Source: Nocardioides hwasunensis | GTDB taxonomy: Bacteria; Actinomycetota; Actinomycetes; Propionibacteriales; Nocardioidaceae | NCBI RefSeq assembly: GCF_014779665.1 | Contig: NZ_JACXYY010000007.1 | Location: 62,001 to 126,000 of the forward strand | Direction of reading: 5' to 3' | Length of the DNA stretch: 64,000 nucleotides | Part shown: one piece after another, positions 61,364 to 64,000 of the stretch | How the letters are laid out: the number at the start of each line of letters is the position of its first letter | How positions within the stretch are numbered: the first letter of the stretch is position 1 | Position numbers and translations under genes: made by a program | The notes under the pieces: model-generated | Seen by the model: only the letters and a program-made list of their open reading frames with translations | Told to the model about the DNA's origin: nothing | The model's database searches: none

Positions 61364-64000
61364 ATGACTGAGATCCCCACGGACACCGCCGGCGGCGGCG
61401 ACGGCCACGGCTTCGGCGACGACCGCATCCAGCCGATCGAGCTGCAGACGCTGATGCAGCAGTCCTACATCGACTACGCGATGACCGTCATCGTCGGGCG
61501 CGCGCTGCCCGACGTACGCGACGGGCTCAAGCCGGTGCACCGCCGCATCCTCTACGCGATGTACGACGGCGGCTACCGCCCCGATCGCGGCTTCTCCAAG
61601 TGCTCGCGCGTCGTGGGCGACGTGATGGGTCAGTACCACCCCCACGGCGACTCGGCGATCTACGACACCATGGTCCGCCTCGCGCAGCCGTGGGTGCTGC
61701 GCTACCCGCTGATCAACGGCCAGGGCAACTTCGGCTCGCCGGGCAACGACTCCGCGGCCGCCATGCGATACACCGAGTGCCGGATGGCGCCGCTGGCCAT
61801 GGAGATGGTCCGCGACATCGACGAGGACACCGTCGACTTCCAGCCCAACTACGACGGTCGCTCGCAGGAGCCGACCATCCTGCCCTCGCGCTTCCCCAAC
61901 CTCCTGGTCAACGGCTCGGCCGGCATCGCGGTCGGCATGGCGACCAGCATCCCGCCGCACAACCTCATCGAGGTCGCCGACGGCGCGAAGTGGGCGCTCG
62001 AGCACCCCGACGCGACCAAGGAGGCGCTGCAGGACGCCCTCGTCGAGCGCATCAAGGGCCCCGACTTCCCCAACGGCGCGCTCATCGTGGGCCGCCAGGG
62101 CATCGAGCAGGCCTACCGCACCGGCCGCGGCTCGATCACCCAGCGGGCCGTGGTCGAGATCGACGAGGACGCCAAGGGCCGCGTCATGCTCGTCATCAGC
62201 GAGCTCCCCTACATGGTCAACCCCGACAACCTCGCGCTGAAGATCGCCGAGCTGGCCGACTCCGGCCGGATCCAGGGCATCTCCGACGTCCGCGACGACA
62301 CCAGCTCGCGCACCGGTCAGCGCCTCGTGATCATCCTCAAGCGCGACGCCGTGGCCCGCGTGGTGCTCAACAACCTGTTCAAGCACACCGAGCTGCAGTC
62401 GAACTTCTCGGCCAACATGCTGGCCCTGGTCGACGGGGTGCCGCGCACGCTGCCGATCGACCAGTTCATCTCCAACTGGGTCACCCACCAGATCGAGGTC
62501 ATCCAGCGGCGCACGCGCTTCCGCCTCGCCGAGGCCGAGCGCCAGGCCCACGTCTACCGCGGGCTGGCCAAGGCGCTCGACGCGCTCGACGAGGTCATCG
62601 CCCTCATCCGGCGCAGCCCCGACGTCGAGGAGGCCCGCCAGGGCCTGATCGACCTGCTCGAGATCGACGAGATCCAGGCCAACGCCATCCTCGAGATGCA
62701 GCTGCGCCGCCTGGCGGCCCTCGAGCGCCAGAAGATCATGGACCGCCTCGCCGAGCTCGAGCGCGTGATCGCCGACCTCGAGGACATCCTGGCCAACGAG
62801 GCCCGCCAGCGGCAGATCGTCTCCGACGAGCTCACCGAGATCGTCGACAAGTACGGCAACGAGCGGCGTACGCAGATCATCGCGGCCGACGGCGACCTGT
62901 CGATGGAGGACCTGATCCCCGACGAGGACCTCGTCGTGTCGATCACCCGCGGCGGCTACGCCAAGCGCACCCGCGCCGACCAGTACCGCCTCCAGAAGCG
63001 CGGCGGCAAGGGCGTGCGTGGCGCGACGCTGCGCGGCGACGACGTGGTGCAGCACTTCATCTCGACCACCAACCACCACTGGCTGCTGTTCTTCACCACC
63101 GCCGGCCGGGTCTACCGGACCAAGGCCTACAACCTGCCCGAGGCGGCGCGCGACGCGAAGGGCGGCCACGTCGCCGGCCTGCTGAGCTTCCAGCCCGACG
63201 AGGACATCGCCCAGGTGCTGGCGATCCGCGACTACGACCAGGCCCCCTACCTGGTGCTCGCCACCCGCACCGGCCTGGTGAAGAAGACCAAGCTCGGCGA
63301 CTACAACAGCCCGCGCCAGGCCGGCGTCATCGCGATCAACTTCCGCGAGGACGACGACGAGCTCATCGGTGCCGAGCTCGTCAACGGCGACGACGACATC
63401 CTGCTGGTCTCCCGCAAGGGCCAGTCGATCCGGTTCAAGGCCGACGACGAGCAGCTCCGTCCGATGGGTCGGGCCACCGGCGGCGTGCGCGGGATGAAGT
63501 TCCGCGACGGCGACTCGCTGCTCTCGATGTCGGTCATCCGCGCGGCCCAGGTCGCGGCCGAGGAGGCCGTCGCCGGCGACGCCGCCGAGTCCGACGAGGT
63601 CAAGGAGCAGTACGTCTTCACGATCACCGACGGCGGCTTCGCCAAGCGCAGCCGCATCACCGACTACCGCCTCCAGTCCCGCGGCGGCATCGGCATCAAG
63701 GCGATGTCGCTGGCCAACGAGGACCGCGGCGGCCTGGTCGGCGCGTTCATCGTGGAGGAGGAGGACGAGGTCCTCTCCATCACGAGCAGCGGACAGGTCG
63801 TGCGCAGCCCCATCGACGAGAACTTCCGTCCCACCGGTCGATCGACCATGGGCGTGAAGTTCGTGACGCCGAAGAAGGGCGACACCGTGGCCGTCGTGGC
63901 CCGCTCCGTCGAGGCCAAGGTCGTCGAGGAGGCGACCGAGGACGAGGCACCGGTCGAGGGTGATGCGCCCGCTGGCGAATCGCCGGTTGTGGCCGACGGT
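61364..64000 (+). CDS. gyrA: DNA gyrase subunit A (3' end outside window)
   Basis: The first 879 residues are present. [70 protein letters not shown] leads into the quinolone region [17 protein letters not shown], with Ser (not Ala) at the E. coli Ser83 position and Asp at Asp87. The catalytic Tyr lies in [11 protein letters not shown]. The coiled-coil tower and the C-terminal beta-pinwheel blades ([20 protein letters not shown]) follow. The gene is complete apart from the last part of its acidic tail. The ATG has GCAGGAGAG 9 nt upstream. Confidence 0.97.
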   Translation, partial: MTEIPTDTAGGGDGHGFGDDRIQPIELQTLMQQSYIDYAMTVIVGRALPDVRDGLKPVHRRILYAMYDGGYRPDRGFSKCSRVVGDVMGQYHPHGDSAIYDTMVRLAQPWVLRYPLINGQGNFGSPGNDSAAAMRYTECRMAPLAMEMVRDIDEDTVDFQPNYDGRSQEPTILPSRFPNLLVNGSAGIAVGMATSIPPHNLIEVADGAKWALEHPDATKEALQDALVERIKGPDFPNGALIVGRQGIEQAYRTGRGSITQRAVVEIDEDAKGRVMLVISELPYMVNPDNLALKIAELADSGRIQGISDVRDDTSSRTGQRLVIILKRDAVARVVLNNLFKHTELQSNFSANMLALVDGVPRTLPIDQFISNWVTHQIEVIQRRTRFRLAEAERQAHVYRGLAKALDALDEVIALIRRSPDVEEARQGLIDLLEIDEIQANAILEMQLRRLAALERQKIMDRLAELERVIADLEDILANEARQRQIVSDELTEIVDKYGNERRTQIIAADGDLSMEDLIPDEDLVVSITRGGYAKRTRADQYRLQKRGGKGVRGATLRGDDVVQHFISTTNHHWLLFFTTAGRVYRTKAYNLPEAARDAKGGHVAGLLSFQPDEDIAQVLAIRDYDQAPYLVLATRTGLVKKTKLGDYNSPRQAGVIAINFREDDDELIGAELVNGDDDILLVSRKGQSIRFKADDEQLRPMGRATGGVRGMKFRDGDSLLSMSVIRAAQVAAEEAVAGDAAESDEVKEQYVFTITDGGFAKRSRITDYRLQSRGGIGIKAMSLANEDRGGLVGAFIVEEEDEVLSITSSGQVVRSPIDENFRPTGRSTMGVKFVTPKKGDTVAVVARSVEAKVVEEATEDEAPVEGDAPAGESPVVADG

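Overview
The window is one contiguous, very G+C-rich actinobacterial chromosome segment carrying the replication-origin neighbourhood. GTG and TTG starts are common. The gene order is gyrA-gyrB-DUF721-recF-gnd-dnaN-[oriC]-dnaA-rpmH-rnpA-yidD-yidC-jag-rsmG-parA-parB ... trxA/trxB-anti-sigma-sigM-pseudokinase-murJ-DUF6049-cca ... ino1-padR-ponA ... rpsF-ssb-rpsR-rplI ... dnaB. That is the classical Actinomycetota origin layout, with gnd between dnaN and recF as in Streptomyces. Protein content and promoter style suggest a Nocardioides-like member of the Nocardioidaceae; the genus is inference only.

Bases 1-12000 are accessory: a BCCT transporter tail, two NAD(P)H oxidoreductases behind an array of 12-bp palindromes, a TMEM165-type Mn transporter with a yybP-ykoY Mn riboswitch, a BLUF photoreceptor, small hypotheticals, a large secreted protein with a 5'-nucleotidase C-domain but no catalytic domain, a membrane acyltransferase with an SGNH domain, a lipoate-ligase-like protein, and the remnant of an amino-acid permease next to a 20-bp tandem duplication. 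Bases 12100-30994 hold dnaB with a cluster of DnaA boxes upstream, a MATE exporter, two exported proteins, the rpsF-ssb-rpsR-rplI operon, a Ser/Thr kinase, endonuclease IV, a FemX/alanine-racemase-like pair, a GT87-like membrane protein, a class A PBP, padR-ino1 and cca.

Bases 31101-39636 are the envelope/redox operon region DUF6049-murJ-pseudokinase-sigM-anti-sigma, followed by trxB. Four genes (a response regulator, a double sensor kinase, a membrane protein and a MarR regulator) lie between trxB and trxA. Both thioredoxin-system genes have their own SigR/SigH-like promoter. GNAT, alaA and plsC follow, then the parB-parA-rsmG-jag-yidC-yidD-rnpA-rpmH operon with three parS sites, two of them in parA and one in rsmG.

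Bases 53030-64000 are dnaA, oriC, dnaN, gnd, recF, DUF721, gyrB and gyrA, the last cut by the window edge. Recurrent themes are a TAnnnT -10 element 6-8 nt before many start codons (leaderless transcripts), DnaA-box-like sequences at three loci, and a 12-mer shared by the dnaA coding region, the plsC-parB gap and the region upstream of dnaB. No tRNA, rRNA, insertion sequence or CRISPR array was seen.
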